In this document: positions 20,283-29,549 of the stretch, piece after piece | How the letters are laid out: each line of letters starts with the position of its first letter | How positions within the stretch are numbered: position 1 is the stretch's first letter | Assembly: GCF_011762005.1 (NCBI RefSeq) | Contig: NZ_JAASQU010000001.1 | Coordinates: forward strand, 558,001-622,000 | Length of the DNA stretch: 64,000 bases | Origin: Qipengyuania flava | Lineage (GTDB): Bacteria; Pseudomonadota; Alphaproteobacteria; Sphingomonadales; Sphingomonadaceae | Direction of reading: 5' to 3' | The notes under the pieces: generated by a model | Database searches by the model: none | Told to the model about the DNA's origin: nothing | What the model saw: the letters and a program-made list of their open reading frames with translations, nothing else | Translations under genes and position numbers: made by a program

Positions 20283-22517
20283 TCAGCCCTCGATGCGGCT
20301 GAAATCGGCGACTTTGTGCACCGCAGCACGGAAGCGCGCAAGCAGGTCGAGCCGGTGTGCCCGCTTGTTTTCTTCATCGGCATTTACCGTCACTTCTTCG
20401 AAGAAACGGTCGATCGGCGCCCGCAAAGCGGCCAGTGCGGCCATGGCGGCGGAGAAGTCTTCCGCTGCAATGGCTCGGCTCGCTGCCGGTTCCGAATTTG
20501 CCAAGGCATCCATGAGCGCCTTTTCGGCCGGTTCGGCCGCGTAGGAAAGCTCGCTGGCGCGGCGCTGCTCCATCTTGGCCGCGACCACCGATTGCAGATC
20601 GGGATCGTCGACGATCGCAAGCGGGTCTTCCTCGCCAGTTCGCGCGATCTCGCCTTCGGCGCCGTGCCAGTCTTCCTTCTTAAGGATATTGGCGGCGCGC
20701 TTGTAGCCAGCGAGGAGGTTGGCGCCGTCTTCGGTGCCCAGAAATCCCTGCAGAGCCGCAGCACGTCGCCGAACCCGCCAAATATCGCCATCCAGACGCG
20801 TGCCGAGGTCGGTCGAGGCCTGTACCACGTCATAACGGACACCGGCTTCCTTCATCATCACACCGAGCCGATCGTGAAGGAAATCTTCAACTTGCAGACC
20901 TGGGCCCACGGTATCGCCTGTGTTCCAATACCGGGCCATTTCGCTCACCAGCACGCGGATTCCATTGGCCTCGATCAGCCGGATAACTGCGATTGCGGCG
21001 CGACGAAGCGCAAACGGATCTTTGGAGCCGGTCGGCAACTCCCCAATGTTGAAGAAGCCGAAGAGCGTATCCAGCTTGTCCGCCAAGCTCACCGCCACCG
21101 TCACCGGTGCGGTCGGAACATCGTCGCCCTGCCCCACCGGCTTGTAGTGATCGCGGATCGCGTCGGCGACGGCGTCGGGCAGGTCCTCGGCGCGGGCGTA
21201 ATAGCCGCCCATCAGCCCCTGCAGTTCGGGAAACTCGCCGACCATTTCGGTGACCAGATCGGCCTTGGCGAGGCGTGCGGCCTGTTCGGCCATGTCGGCC
21301 AACTGATCCTTCGTCAATACAGCGGAAGCTGGGATCGCTGTCGAGGTAGCGCCTTGGCCGGTAGCGGTCCCAGCTTCTGCTGGGACGACGATACCCTCTT
21401 CGACCAGCCAGCGCGCCAGCTTGGCTACGCGTTCGACCTTGTCGGCGACGGTGCCCAACTTTTCGTGGAAGGTGATCCGTTCCAAACCCTTGGCGTGCTC
21501 GGCGAGCGTCTTCTTGCGATCGACGTCCCAGAAGAAGCGTGCGTCGGACAGGCGCGCGGCGAGGACCTTGCGGTTGCCGTCGACCACGCGCGCCCCGCCG
21601 TCTTCCGCCTCGATATTGGCGGTGCATATGAAGGCGTTGGCGAGTTCGCCCTTCTCGTCCTCGCAGACGAAATACTTCTGGTTGACGCGCGCGGTCAGCT
21701 GGATCGTCTCTGGCGGGACCTCGAGGAAATCCTCCTCGAACCGGCCGAGTAGCGGGACCGGCCATTCGGTCAGGCCCGCGTTCTCGATCACCAGCCCTTC
21801 GTCCTCGACGAGGCGGAGGCCGGCTTCGCTGGCGACCTTGGCGGCGCCCGAGCGGATCAGGTCCTGCCGTTCCTCATGGTCGACGATGACATGGGCAGCA
21901 CGCAGCTTGACCGCGTAATCGTCGGCATTGCCGATGGTGATGTCGCCCGAGTGGTGGAAGCGGTGCCCCAGCGTGACCGCACCGCTGGTAACGCCGTGCA
22001 CTTCGCAGTCGACCACCTCGTCGCCAAGCAGCGCGACGATGCCCGACAGCGGGCGCACCCAGCGAAGGGATTCGGTGCTGATCGAGGCACCACCCCAGCG
22101 CATCGACTTGGGCCAGCTGAAGTCCCGTACGATCGCGGGGATCGCTTCGGCGAGCAGATCCGCCGTCGCGCGGCCCGGAATGTTCTTGACCGCGAAGTAG
22201 GTTGCCCTGCCCTTCACGTCGCGCGTTTCCAGATCGCCCTTGTCGACACCGGCTTTACGGCAGAAGCCTTCCACTGCCTGATCGGGCGCGCCAACCGGCG
22301 GACCCTTCAGTTCCTCGCTGACAGCCTCGGTCGCCAGCGGCAGGCCGCGCGCGATCAGCGCAAGGCGGCGCGGGGTCGACCAGACGGTGATTTCGCCCGC
22401 TTCGACACCGGCGGCGTCCAGTTCGCGGCGGAACAGCTTTTCCAGTTCGGCGCGCGCGCCAGCCTGCATGCGCGCGGGAATTTCTTCGCTGCGCAGTTCG
22501 AGGAGAAAATCGCTCAT
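20283..22517 (-). CDS. glyS: Glycyl-tRNA synthetase beta subunit
   Basis: This 744-residue beta subunit of the tetrameric bacterial glycyl-tRNA synthetase binds tRNA-Gly and works with GlyQ. The start MSDFLLELRSEEIPARMQ and the internal GFRGKRATYFA-like and FFNIGELPTGSKDPFALRR segments are diagnostic. It is about 55 residues longer than the E. coli protein (689). Part of the excess is residues 378-399, which are encoded by a palindromic repeat (21322-21386). They read as a low-complexity Ala/Thr/Gly/Pro stretch between EEGIV and LTKDQLADMAEQAARLAK. The frame is open throughout, so the enzyme is presumably functional. It lies between glyQ (upstream) and ppdK (downstream). Confidence 0.95.
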   Translation of the reverse strand: MSDFLLELRSEEIPARMQAGARAELEKLFRRELDAAGVEAGEITVWSTPRRLALIARGLPLATEAVSEELKGPPVGAPDQAVEGFCRKAGVDKGDLETRDVKGRATYFAVKNIPGRATADLLAEAIPAIVRDFSWPKSMRWGGASISTESLRWVRPLSGIVALLGDEVVDCEVHGVTSGAVTLGHRFHHSGDITIGNADDYAVKLRAAHVIVDHEERQDLIRSGAAKVASEAGLRLVEDEGLVIENAGLTEWPVPLLGRFEEDFLEVPPETIQLTARVNQKYFVCEDEKGELANAFICTANIEAEDGGARVVDGNRKVLAARLSDARFFWDVDRKKTLAEHAKGLERITFHEKLGTVADKVERVAKLARWLVEEGIVVPAEAGTATGQGATSTAIPASAVLTKDQLADMAEQAARLAKADLVTEMVGEFPELQGLMGGYYARAEDLPDAVADAIRDHYKPVGQGDDVPTAPVTVAVSLADKLDTLFGFFNIGELPTGSKDPFALRRAAIAVIRLIEANGIRVLVSEMARYWNTGDTVGPGLQVEDFLHDRLGVMMKEAGVRYDVVQASTDLGTRLDGDIWRVRRRAAALQGFLGTEDGANLLAGYKRAANILKKEDWHGAEGEIARTGEEDPLAIVDDPDLQSVVAAKMEQRRASELSYAAEPAEKALMDALANSEPAASRAIAAEDFSAAMAALAALRAPIDRFFEEVTVNADEENKRAHRLDLLARFRAAVHKVADFSRIEG
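21322..21386. repeat. Palindromic repeat inserted in frame within glyS
   Basis: GCGGAAGCTGGGA (21322-21334) is inverted as TCCCAGCTTCTGC (21368-21380) with one mismatch. The right end also folds alone into GTCCCAGC-TTCT-GCTGGGAC (21367-21386). The CCCAGC/GCTGGG core resembles dispersed intergenic palindromes I know from sphingomonad genomes. Here it lies inside the glyS coding frame without breaking it. Confidence 0.65.
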
Positions 22518-22531
22518 TGCCCGCTCTCCCA

Positions 22532-22608
22532 GTCATTGCGAGGCGCCGCAGGCGCCGCGGCAATCAAGACGGCGCGGAACTGGATTGCTTCGCTACGCTC
22601 GCAATGAC
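22532..22608. repeat. Dispersed palindromic repeat between glyS and glyQ
   Basis: A perfect 11-base inverted repeat, GTCATTGCGAG (22532-22542) and CTCGCAATGAC (22598-22608), flanks a second inverted pair, GCAATC (22560-22565) and GATTGC (22583-22588). It also flanks a GGCGCC-GCA-GGCGCC hairpin. The TCATTGCGAG...GATTGCTTCGCTACGCTCGCAATGA theme is a repeat family I recognise from several alphaproteobacterial genomes. It fills most of the 115-base glyQ-glyS gap. Confidence 0.75.
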
Positions 22609-22632
22609 GGCGGATAGGTTGAATGGTCAGGC

Positions 22633-23532
<900 letters not shown>

Positions 23533-23646
23533 GGCGCGGGGCAATGGCGCACGATGTTTCACCGGTCAATGCCGCAGCGCTGCTTGGCAAGCACGGGGTT
23601 GCATCGGTATCCTGCTAGGCAACTGTCCCGAATGGAATCGCATCAC

Positions 23647-24585
23647 ATGACCGCCTTCTCGCTTCGCCCGGCGATGCTCGCCCTCGCCCCCCTTGCTCTC
23701 GCGCTGCAGGGATGCGCCACCTATTCCGACCCGGTCGCCGAGCCGGATGCGCCGGTCGCGCAGCCTGCCGCGCCTGCCGAACCCGTGGGCCCGGGCCTGT
23801 GGAAGGTCGCGGACGAGGACACGACGATCTACCTGTTCGGCACGATCCACGCCCTGCCCGAAACGGTTGAATGGTATCGCGGGCCGATCGGCGAAGCGCT
23901 GGCAGAAACGCAGGAACTGGTCACCGAGATTCCCACAGGCGCGGCGCAGGACCCGGCGATGCAGCAGATGGTCATGGCCAGCGCGGTACTGCCCGCGGAT
24001 CAATCGCTGCGCGACCTGCTGGGCGAGAGCGACCGCGCCACCTACGAAGCCGCGCTCACCGCGCTGGGCATGCCGCCCGCCAGCTTCGACCGCTTCAAGC
24101 CGTGGTTCGCGGCGATGACGCTTTCGGTCCTCCCGCTGGTGCAGGCGGGCTACAAGGCCGAGAGCGGCGTCGAGATGAAGCTGGAGGAACTGGCCCCCGC
24201 CAATGCCCGGCGCGGCGCGCTCGAGACGCTCGACGAGCAAATCGCGCTGTTCGATACCCTGCCCACCGATTCGCAGACTGCTTTCCTGATGGTCTCGGCC
24301 GACAGTATCGACGAGATCGTCCCGATGATGGACCGGATGGTCGACGAATGGCTCGAGGGCGATGCGGACGGACTTGCAGCCCTGCTCAACGAAGGCCTGA
24401 CCGATCCCGTGCTGGCCGAGGCGCTGCTCTACGCCCGCAACGATCGCTGGGCGGAGTGGATCGATACGCGCATGGACAGCCCCGGCACGGTGTTCGTCGC
24501 GGTCGGCGCAGGACATCTCGCGGGCGCCAAGAGCGTTCAGGATTACCTGACTGCGCGCGGGTTCACCGTGGACCGCGTCCAATAG
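23647..24585 (+). CDS. TraB/GumN family lipoprotein (first of tandem pair)
   Basis: This 312-residue envelope protein has a lipoprotein signal sequence ending in the lipobox LQGC. The TraB/GumN domain carries the two family motifs: FGTIHALP (GxxH) near residue 70 and VGAGHLAG near the C-terminus. TraB/GumN proteins are relatives of the Tiki-type metalloproteases, and these histidines are candidate metal ligands (family knowledge). An in-frame ATG five codons upstream is an alternative start. The next gene is a paralogue with the same motif order, so this is a tandem duplication. The substrate is unknown. Confidence 0.85.
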   Translation: MTAFSLRPAMLALAPLALALQGCATYSDPVAEPDAPVAQPAAPAEPVGPGLWKVADEDTTIYLFGTIHALPETVEWYRGPIGEALAETQELVTEIPTGAAQDPAMQQMVMASAVLPADQSLRDLLGESDRATYEAALTALGMPPASFDRFKPWFAAMTLSVLPLVQAGYKAESGVEMKLEELAPANARRGALETLDEQIALFDTLPTDSQTAFLMVSADSIDEIVPMMDRMVDEWLEGDADGLAALLNEGLTDPVLAEALLYARNDRWAEWIDTRMDSPGTVFVAVGAGHLAGAKSVQDYLTARGFTVDRVQ

Positions 24586-24652
24586 CGATCCCGCTTCCGG
24601 GCACGCGCAATTCCGAACTTGCCAAGCCTCCGGTTCCGTGCAGACAGGCGAT

Positions 24653-25540
24653 GTGATCTCGCGCCTTCCCCTCCTGCTGGCCGCCGGCCTCGCGCTGCTG
24701 CTCGCCGCTTGCGACACGCAGCAGGATGCTGCCAAGGAAGACGGCCCCTTCCCCGCACTGTGGGAAATCGCGGATAGCGAGGGCACGGTCGAAGGGTGGA
24801 TGTTCGGCACGATCCACGCGCTTCCCGACGGCAGCAAATGGCGCTCGGCGCAGCTCGACACGGTGCTGCGCGACGCGGACATGCTTGTGGTGGAAGTGGC
24901 CGATCTGGAGAATGGCGAGGATTTGTCCAAGCTGTTCGAGCAACTGGCCTTCGATCGGCCCGCGGGCCCGATCATCGACCGTATCGCGCCCGAAATGCGC
25001 GGCGAGTTCGAGGAACTGCTGGTCAAGGCGAAGGTCCGGCGAACCTATTTCGACCCGATGGAAAGCTGGGCCGCCGCGCTCGCGCTGGCGCAGGTCGCGC
25101 AGACGGGCAAGGCCGAAAATGGCGCCGACCGCGCGCTCCTGGCGGCATTCGACCAGCGCGAGGTGGTCGAGCTCGAAGGCGCGCGCGAGCAGTTGACGAT
25201 CTTCGATACGCTTCCCGAGAAGGAGCAACGCGACCTGCTAAACGCCGTGCTGGAGGAATCGCAGCAGTATGACGGTGAGATCGCGCCCTTGGCGGATGCC
25301 TGGCTCGCTGGCGATACCGAGCGGCTGATCGCGCTGACCCGCCGCGGCATTCTCGCCGATCCCGAACTGGCGCAGGCATTGCTGCACGATCGCAACGCCG
25401 ATTGGGCGCTGCAGGTCGAGAACCTGCTGAGCGCGCGCGAAAGGCCGTTGATCGCGGTTGGGACAGGGCATCTGATCGGCGAGCGCGGGTTGCCCGCCCT
25501 GCTCGAGCAGCGCGGCTACCGCGTTCGCCGCGTCGAATAG
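24653..25540 (+). CDS. TraB/GumN family lipoprotein (second of tandem pair)
   Basis: This protein is 295 residues long from the GTG at 24653; an earlier GTG at 24638 would add five residues. The signal sequence ends in the lipobox LAAC. It shares FGTIHALPDG, a RNADWALQ segment matching RNDRWAEW in the neighbour, and VGTGHLIGERGLPALL at the C-terminus. These residues line up with the upstream gene although the two proteins have diverged strongly elsewhere. It is a probable periplasmic, lipid-anchored member of the Tiki-like fold, lying 67 bases downstream on the same strand. Confidence 0.84.
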   Translation: MISRLPLLLAAGLALLLAACDTQQDAAKEDGPFPALWEIADSEGTVEGWMFGTIHALPDGSKWRSAQLDTVLRDADMLVVEVADLENGEDLSKLFEQLAFDRPAGPIIDRIAPEMRGEFEELLVKAKVRRTYFDPMESWAAALALAQVAQTGKAENGADRALLAAFDQREVVELEGAREQLTIFDTLPEKEQRDLLNAVLEESQQYDGEIAPLADAWLAGDTERLIALTRRGILADPELAQALLHDRNADWALQVENLLSARERPLIAVGTGHLIGERGLPALLEQRGYRVRRVE

Positions 25541-25669
25541 GCGCAGTCCCGCGCGCCTTGGCGCTTGCCTTTCGCGCGGGTCCTGCTATGCGCCGCGCCT
25601 TCGGCACCATGGTCATCCCTGGAGGCGTGGTGGACCGAGCAACCAATTTGCATTCGAAAGGTAAGTGCC

Positions 25670-26341
25670 ATGAGCGACGCTCTGACCCTGCCGGCCGAGG
25701 CGCGCGAACGGGCTGGCAAGGGAGCCTCCCGTCAACTGCGCCGTGAAGGCCGTATCCCCGCCGTGATCTACGGCGGCAAGGAAGAACCCACCCTGATCCA
25801 CGTCGAGGAGAAGGAACTGGTCAAACAGCTGATGACCGGTCACTTCATGAACTCGATCGTCGAGATCGAACTCGGTGGCAAGAAACTGCGGACCCTTCCC
25901 AAGGATGTCGCTCTGCACCCCGTCAACGACCGCCCCGAGCACGTCGACTTCCTGCGTCTGTCGAAGAACGCCAAGGTCGAAGTCAGCGTCCCGGTCGTGT
26001 TCACCAACGAAGAAGCTTCGCCGGGCCTCAAGAAGGGCGGCGTGCTGAACGTTGTCCGTCACGAACTTGAACTGGTCTGCGAAGCCGACAAGATCCCGAG
26101 CGAGATCGAAATCGACGTCACCGGCAAGGAAGTCGGCGATTCGATCCACATCAGCGAAGTGAAGCTGCCCGCCGGCAGCGAAAGCGCGATCACCGATCGC
26201 GACTTCACCATCGCCACGCTGGTCGCTCCCTCGGCGCTCAAGAAGGCCGAAGGCGACACGACGCAGGCCGACGGTGAAACCGAAGTCACCGAGCAGAACG
26301 CCGAAACCGTCGAAGGCGAAGCCGAACAGTCCGACGACTGA
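25670..26341 (+). CDS. rplY: 50S ribosomal protein L25 (Ctc form)
   Basis: This 223-residue protein has the 5S-rRNA-binding L25 domain (about 1-95, with [21 protein letters not shown]) and the C-terminal beta domain of the longer Ctc/TL5 type. The acidic tail is rich in Glu and Thr. The ATG at 25670 has an AAGG-containing site upstream and gives the family-typical [13 protein letters not shown] start. It is followed by an intrinsic terminator and then pth, the usual rplY-pth pairing. Confidence 0.95.
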   Translation: MSDALTLPAEARERAGKGASRQLRREGRIPAVIYGGKEEPTLIHVEEKELVKQLMTGHFMNSIVEIELGGKKLRTLPKDVALHPVNDRPEHVDFLRLSKNAKVEVSVPVVFTNEEASPGLKKGGVLNVVRHELELVCEADKIPSEIEIDVTGKEVGDSIHISEVKLPAGSESAITDRDFTIATLVAPSALKKAEGDTTQADGETEVTEQNAETVEGEAEQSDD

Positions 26342-26363
26342 TCGCATCGTCCCGAAAAGCATG

Positions 26364-26391
26364 ACGCCGGTCCCCCGCGGGCCGGCGTTTT
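26364..26391 (+). terminator. Intrinsic terminator after rplY
   Basis: ACGCCGG (26364-26370) pairs with CCGGCGT (26382-26388) and is followed by TTTT (26388-26391). It lies 23 bases after the rplY stop and before pth, so it may partly separate the two genes. Confidence 0.75.
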
Positions 26392-26424
26392 GCATTTGGG
26401 CGACCCGCCGCTAGAGGAGCGCGC

Positions 26425-26988
26425 ATGCAGATCTGGACAGGCCTCGGAAACCCCGGACCCAAATACGCGCTGAACCGGCACAATGTCGGCTTCATGGCAG
26501 TCGATGTGATTGCCGAAATGTACCGCTTCGGTCCGGTGCAGAAGAAGTTCTCCGGCTGGGTGCAGGAAGGCCGCATCGGCACGCACAAGGTCCTGCTGCT
26601 CAAGCCCGCCACTTTCATGAACGAGAGCGGCCGCGCGGTGGGCGAAGCGCTGCGCTTCTACAAGCTCGAACCCGATGCGCTGACCGTGTTCCATGACGAA
26701 CTCGATCTCGCCCCCTTCAAGGTGAAGGTGCGGATGGGCGGCGGGCTGGCCGGGCACAACGGGCTGCGCTCGATCAACCAGCACTGCGGTCCGGATTTTC
26801 GCCGGGTGCGTATCGGCATCGGCCATCCCGGGGCAAAGGAGCGGGTTCACGGACATGTGCTGGGCAATTACGCCAAGTCGGAAATGGACCCGCTGACAGA
26901 CATGCTGGCCGGCATCGCGGCCGAAGCCGAATGGCTCGCCAAGGGCGACGATCCGCGGTTCATGAGCGATTTAGCACTGCGTCAGTAA
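26425..26988 (+). CDS. pth: Peptidyl-tRNA hydrolase
   Basis: This 187-residue enzyme releases peptides from stalled peptidyl-tRNA. The catalytic histidine is His19 in LNRHNVGF. The conserved Asn is in KPATFMNESG and the Asp in FHDELDLAP. The start IWTGLGNPGPKYA is diagnostic. GAGGAGC lies just upstream of the ATG. Length and motifs are normal, and its position after rplY is the common arrangement. Confidence 0.96.
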   Translation: MQIWTGLGNPGPKYALNRHNVGFMAVDVIAEMYRFGPVQKKFSGWVQEGRIGTHKVLLLKPATFMNESGRAVGEALRFYKLEPDALTVFHDELDLAPFKVKVRMGGGLAGHNGLRSINQHCGPDFRRVRIGIGHPGAKERVHGHVLGNYAKSEMDPLTDMLAGIAAEAEWLAKGDDPRFMSDLALRQ

Positions 26989-27095
26989 TGCGACCGCGGG
27001 CGGATCGTCTCATGATGAAACATCCCCGCCAAATCGCATGGACTTGCCGCGCTGCCGGCCTATCCGGCACACAACTCGAACACTTGGGAATGACT

Positions 27096-27314
27096 ATGCG
27101 CTTGCTTCAGATGGCCATGATCTCGGCCTCGCTCCTCGTCACCGCCACTTCCGCCACCGCAATGACCCGCCCGCCGAGCGATTCGGGCGGCGGCAGTAGC
27201 AGCGGTGGTACCGCCGTGCCGGAGCCAGGCGCTTTCGCCATGATGGGCACGGGCATTGCGGGTTATGGCGCTGCCGTGGCGCTTTACCGCCGCAAGAAGC
27301 GCAAGCAGCGCTAA
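27096..27314 (+). CDS. Mini PEP-CTERM sorted protein
   Basis: This 72-residue precursor has an N-terminal signal sequence ending near TSATA. A short Gly/Ser-rich linker (DSGGGSSSGG) follows, and then a C-terminal PEP-CTERM-like sorting tail: VPEPGAFAMM, a glycine-rich hydrophobic segment and the basic end YRRKKRKQR. Such tails are recognised by an exosortase. After both processing steps only some 20 residues of mature protein would remain. GGGA lies eight bases before the ATG at 27096; an ATG two codons earlier is in frame. Its stop overlaps the convergent mgtE by 4 bases. No exosortase gene is in the window. Confidence 0.75.
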   Translation: MRLLQMAMISASLLVTATSATAMTRPPSDSGGGSSSGGTAVPEPGAFAMMGTGIAGYGAAVALYRRKKRKQR

Positions 27315-28342
27315 AGCAACAAGGTCGCCAGCCCGAGGAACACTCCCATGCTGGCGACGTCGCTCATCGTCGTCAGGAAAATGCTCGACGCGGTTGCCGG
27401 ATCTGCACCGAGCCTTTTAAGCGTCAGCGGGATCAGTGCGCCGGCTATCCCGCTAATGGTGCAGGCCAGCACCATGGAAACCAGCACCACGAGTCCGAAC
27501 CGGGCCGGGTCGGCCTCGCCCTGCAGCAGCGCGTAGGCATACATGCCCGCCCCTGCGGTCAGTCCCACCAACAGACCGTTGGCAAAACCCAGCACCCCTT
27601 CCTTGCGTACGAGATGGCCTGCACTTTCGGCCTTCACTTCGCCCAACGTCATGCCGCGCAAGGCGACAGCGAGCGCTTGGCACCCGGTATTGCCCGTCTG
27701 TCCCGCCATCACCGGCAGGAACACCGCGAGGATGACGAGCCGGCTCAGCGTATCTTCGAAAACACCCACCACCGCAGCCGCGACGAAAGCGGTCAACAGG
27801 TTTACCTGCAGCCACGGATGACGCAGCTTCAGGCTGGTCGACAGCGGGGTGAACAGCCGCTCTTCCTTCTCGACGCCGACCATCTCACCCGCCTGCGCCG
27901 AAAGCTCGATCGCCCGATTGGCGAACAGTTCGGGTCCGCGCACCAGCCCCACCAGGCGATAGTGGTCATCGACAACCGGGTAGACCGGGAAATGCTTGTG
28001 CAGCGCTGCCTTCAGTGCATCGTCGAGCAACATATCCTCGCGCAGGGCAAAAGGATCCGCGATCATGATCTCTTCAAGCAGCGTATCGGGCGTCGCCAGC
28101 AGCATCTCGCGCATCACCACCAAACCGAGCAAACGGTTCTGCCCGTCGACGATGTAGAGATAGGTTATAAACGCGTTGCGCACCTGCTCACGCAAGGTCT
28201 CGGTCGCTTCGTGCACCGTCAATCTCGGCGCGCAGGTCCCGACGACAGGCTCCATCAGGCAGGCGACGGTATCGTCGGCCTGTCGCTCGGAAACCGTATC
28301 GGGCGCGATCGGATCGCGCTCGTCCAGCACTAGTGTGGTCAT
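27311..28342 (-). CDS. mgtE: MgtE-family magnesium transporter, short form
   Basis: This 343-residue inner-membrane divalent-cation channel has a CBS-domain pair (about 30-150, with LYIVDGQNRLLGLV and YPVVDDHYRLVGLV). The five-helix pore domain follows, with the motif FLPVMAGQTGNTGCQALAV. The usual N-terminal helical N domain, part of the Mg2+ gate in the full-length protein (about 450 residues), is missing. The first 30 residues are acidic and unstructured. Short MgtE forms are known, so this is probably natural rather than truncated. A GAGG site precedes the ATG. Confidence 0.9.
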   Translation of the reverse strand: MTTLVLDERDPIAPDTVSERQADDTVACLMEPVVGTCAPRLTVHEATETLREQVRNAFITYLYIVDGQNRLLGLVVMREMLLATPDTLLEEIMIADPFALREDMLLDDALKAALHKHFPVYPVVDDHYRLVGLVRGPELFANRAIELSAQAGEMVGVEKEERLFTPLSTSLKLRHPWLQVNLLTAFVAAAVVGVFEDTLSRLVILAVFLPVMAGQTGNTGCQALAVALRGMTLGEVKAESAGHLVRKEGVLGFANGLLVGLTAGAGMYAYALLQGEADPARFGLVVLVSMVLACTISGIAGALIPLTLKRLGADPATASSIFLTTMSDVASMGVFLGLATLLL

Positions 28343-28489
28343 GAATGAAGGACCTCATTGGCGGTTACGCGCGACCCGGTCCCTTGTGTTCTGCGCGGAA
28401 ATCTAGACTATTGCCGCGCGGGGGCAACCACCTTGCCATACGCGTGATTCCCGACCCCGCATGATCGCGGATCCGAGAGGAGATTGAGC

Positions 28490-29485
28490 ATGTCCGAACT
28501 GACCCGCCGCACCCTGCTTGCCGGAGCCGCCGCCACCGGCGCGCTGGCCGCCACTGCCTCGCGTGCGCAGGGCGATATGGCGGCCGCCCGGCCCGACCTT
28601 AGTGGCAAGGCCATTCTCATCACCGGCACGTCTTCCGGGTTCGGCAAGCTGGCGAGCGAACATTTCGCCCGCCTGGGAGCAACCGTCTTTGCCACCATGC
28701 GCAACACCCCGCGCCCCGAAGCGGAAGACCTCGAGAAGCTGGCGCGCAACGAAAAACTCGACATCCGCGTCCGCCAACTCGACGTCTTGCTTGACGATGA
28801 AGTCGAGAAGGCCGTGGCCGATGCCGAACAGGAGATCGGTCGCGGGCTCGACGTGCTGGTCAACAATGCGGGAATCGGCATCACTGGCCCGGTCGAGGTG
28901 CAAGACATGGAAGCGACCAGGCTCGCTTTCGACACCAATGTGCTCGGCTATCATCGCCTTTCCCGTGCCGTCCTTCCTGGGATGCGGGCACGGAAGCAAG
29001 GGCACTTGTTCGCCATCTCGAGCCAGCTCGGACGCGTAATCGTACCCTACGCCGGCCATTACTCCGCGACGAAATTCGCAGTCGAAGCGATGTTCGAACA
29101 ACTCGCCTACGAACTGGTACCGCACAATATCGGCGTCACCATTATCGAACCGGGCGGCTACCCAACCAAGGTCTGGGTCAATCGCAATCGATATTCGCAG
29201 GAACTCAAGGCGCGCGCCGATCAGGAGCATCTCGATGGCTATCCGCAAATCGTCGCGCGGATGGGCGAGGAAGATGGCTCCGGTCGCAGCGCCGATCCGA
29301 TGGACGTTCCGCGCGCCATGGCGAAGGTGCTGGCAATGCCGCCGGGCACGCGACCGCTGCGCATGCCGGTGAGCGGCGGCAGCATCCCGCAGACCGAAAT
29401 CAACGCGGTAGCGGCGAAGACACAGGTCAACTGGCTCGGCGAAAGCGGCTACGGCCCGCTGATCAGGGCGGTGCACAAGCCCTGA
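28490..29485 (+). CDS. SDR family oxidoreductase with Tat-type signal
   Basis: This is a 331-residue short-chain dehydrogenase. The nucleotide-binding TGTSSGFG is at residues 45-52, NNAGIG follows, and the catalytic Ser...Tyr-x-x-x-Lys is in SSQLG and YSATK. It is preceded by a 28-residue N-terminal segment with TRRTLLAG, a hydrophobic Ala-rich stretch and SRAQG. That looks like a twin-arginine signal, so the enzyme may be folded with cofactor and exported. The start is set by GAGAGGAGA about seven bases upstream of ATG 28490. The substrate is unknown. Confidence 0.87.
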   Translation: MSELTRRTLLAGAAATGALAATASRAQGDMAAARPDLSGKAILITGTSSGFGKLASEHFARLGATVFATMRNTPRPEAEDLEKLARNEKLDIRVRQLDVLLDDEVEKAVADAEQEIGRGLDVLVNNAGIGITGPVEVQDMEATRLAFDTNVLGYHRLSRAVLPGMRARKQGHLFAISSQLGRVIVPYAGHYSATKFAVEAMFEQLAYELVPHNIGVTIIEPGGYPTKVWVNRNRYSQELKARADQEHLDGYPQIVARMGEEDGSGRSADPMDVPRAMAKVLAMPPGTRPLRMPVSGGSIPQTEINAVAAKTQVNWLGESGYGPLIRAVHKP

Positions 29486-29500
29486 TGCTCTGGCATTTCG

Positions 29501-29537
29501 TGTGCGGCGCGGCTAAGGCGCGCGCCACACACTATTT
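29501..29537 (+). terminator. Large hairpin between SDR gene and ychF, probable terminator
   Basis: TGTG-c-GGCGCG (29501-29511) pairs with CGCGCC-a-CACA (29521-29531) around a 9-base loop. It is followed by CTATTT. The T tract is weak, so termination may be incomplete. Confidence 0.45.
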
Positions 29538-29549
29538 CCGGAGTTTCTG

